Positions 63,671 to 64,000 of a stretch of 64,000 bases of DNA are shown here, piece by piece; the stretch's first letter is position 1; every line of letters starts with the position of its first letter. Under the pieces are notes generated by a model. The model had not been told where the DNA came from and searched no databases. It saw only the letters and a program-made list of their open reading frames with translations. The DNA comes from JASHPR01 sp963795055 (GTDB lineage: Bacteria > Actinomycetota > Actinomycetes > Streptosporangiales > Streptosporangiaceae). The DNA lies in contig CAWCGJ010000002.1 of the NCBI GenBank assembly GCA_963795055.1, forward strand, positions 62,001 to 126,000, read 5' to 3'. Position numbers and translations under genes: made by a program.

Positions 63671-64000
63671 GTGAACGACCCGCAAGCCCGGCTGCGCGAG
63701 GCCGAGCGGGAGATCCTCGCCCGCCGGCCGGAGCATGCCATCGAGCCGTCCCTGGACCGGATCACGGCGCTGACCGAGGTGCTCGGTGACCCGCAGCGGG
63801 CCTACCCGGTCATCCACATCACCGGCACCAACGGCAAGACCTCGACCGCCCGCATGATCGAGACGCTGCTGCGCGTCCGCGGGCTGCGGACCGGCCTGTT
63901 CACCAGCCCGCACCTGTCCTCGATCCGGGAACGGATCTGCGTGGACGGCGAGCCGCTCAGCGCCGAGCGCTTCGCCGGCGCCTACGACGAGGTGCGGCCG
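63671..64000 (+). CDS. folC: Folylpolyglutamate/dihydrofolate synthase (partial, N-terminus)
   Basis: The first 110 codons of FolC, running off the window. After GTG 63671 (MNDPQARLREAEREILARRP) come the Mur-ligase-type ATP loop HITGTNGKTSTARM and the folate-site segment GLFTSPHLSSIRERICVDGE. The enzyme adds glutamate to dihydropteroate and folates. It would be the normal downstream neighbour of valS, displaced here by the binding-protein genes. Confidence 0.93.
   Translation, partial: MNDPQARLREAEREILARRPEHAIEPSLDRITALTEVLGDPQRAYPVIHITGTNGKTSTARMIETLLRVRGLRTGLFTSPHLSSIRERICVDGEPLSAERFAGAYDEVRP

Overview
The window is high-GC actinomycete chromosome. The evidence is the tig-clpP1-clpP2-clpX-valS block with a downstream folC, a cydDC pair, an F420-type LLM oxidoreductase, many GTG/TTG starts and very short gene overlaps. 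The genus cannot be fixed from sequence alone.

Layout. 1-2.4 kb: the end of an MFS exporter, a TetR regulator, a YceI protein and a NUDIX hydrolase. 2.5-13.7 kb: a peptide-use region with an unusual SDR, an oligopeptidase B-type protease, a frame-broken P1/DmpA aminopeptidase, an HDAC-fold deacetylase and a complete family-5 ABC importer whose two ATPases are fused. 14.03-20.23 kb: a three-level nest of mobile DNA. An IS4-type element with 10-bp target duplications is interrupted inside its transposase by a serine-recombinase element. The recombinase gene of that element is in turn interrupted by a 2175-bp group II intron, and precise removal of the intron restores a 725-codon reading frame.

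20.4-31.6 kb is a first aromatic/acyl catabolic region: a shortened TenA, a DsbA-like protein, a SnoaL-like protein, an LLM oxidoreductase, two related AMP-forming ligases, a two-subunit Rieske dioxygenase, a cis-diol dehydrogenase fused to a small conserved protein, a hydrolase, a VOC protein and a TetR regulator. 31.7-45.4 kb is the most interesting part. A two-gene PEP-synthase-like phosphotransferase sits with a Rieske oxygenase and a zinc-ribbon protein. An IclR regulator, a Rieske ferredoxin, 4-oxalocrotonate decarboxylase and hydratase homologues, a second IclR, two extradiol dioxygenases, a histidine phosphatase, a 4-OT tautomerase, a PEP-mutase-type lyase and a GlcG/HbpS protein follow. 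Together they suggest catabolism in which a phenolic or hydroxylated substrate is first phosphorylated, then oxygenated by a Rieske enzyme, dephosphorylated, and cleaved by a meta pathway. This assignment is inference from gene content.

45.5-51.9 kb: a small membrane protein, a cyclase-family hydrolase, a diacylglycerol-kinase-like protein and cydDC. 52-64 kb: trigger factor, ClpP1, ClpP2, ClpX, a 71-nt hairpin, ValS, then two tandem lipoprotein solute-binding proteins (the first frame-broken) placed between valS and the start of folC at the window edge.
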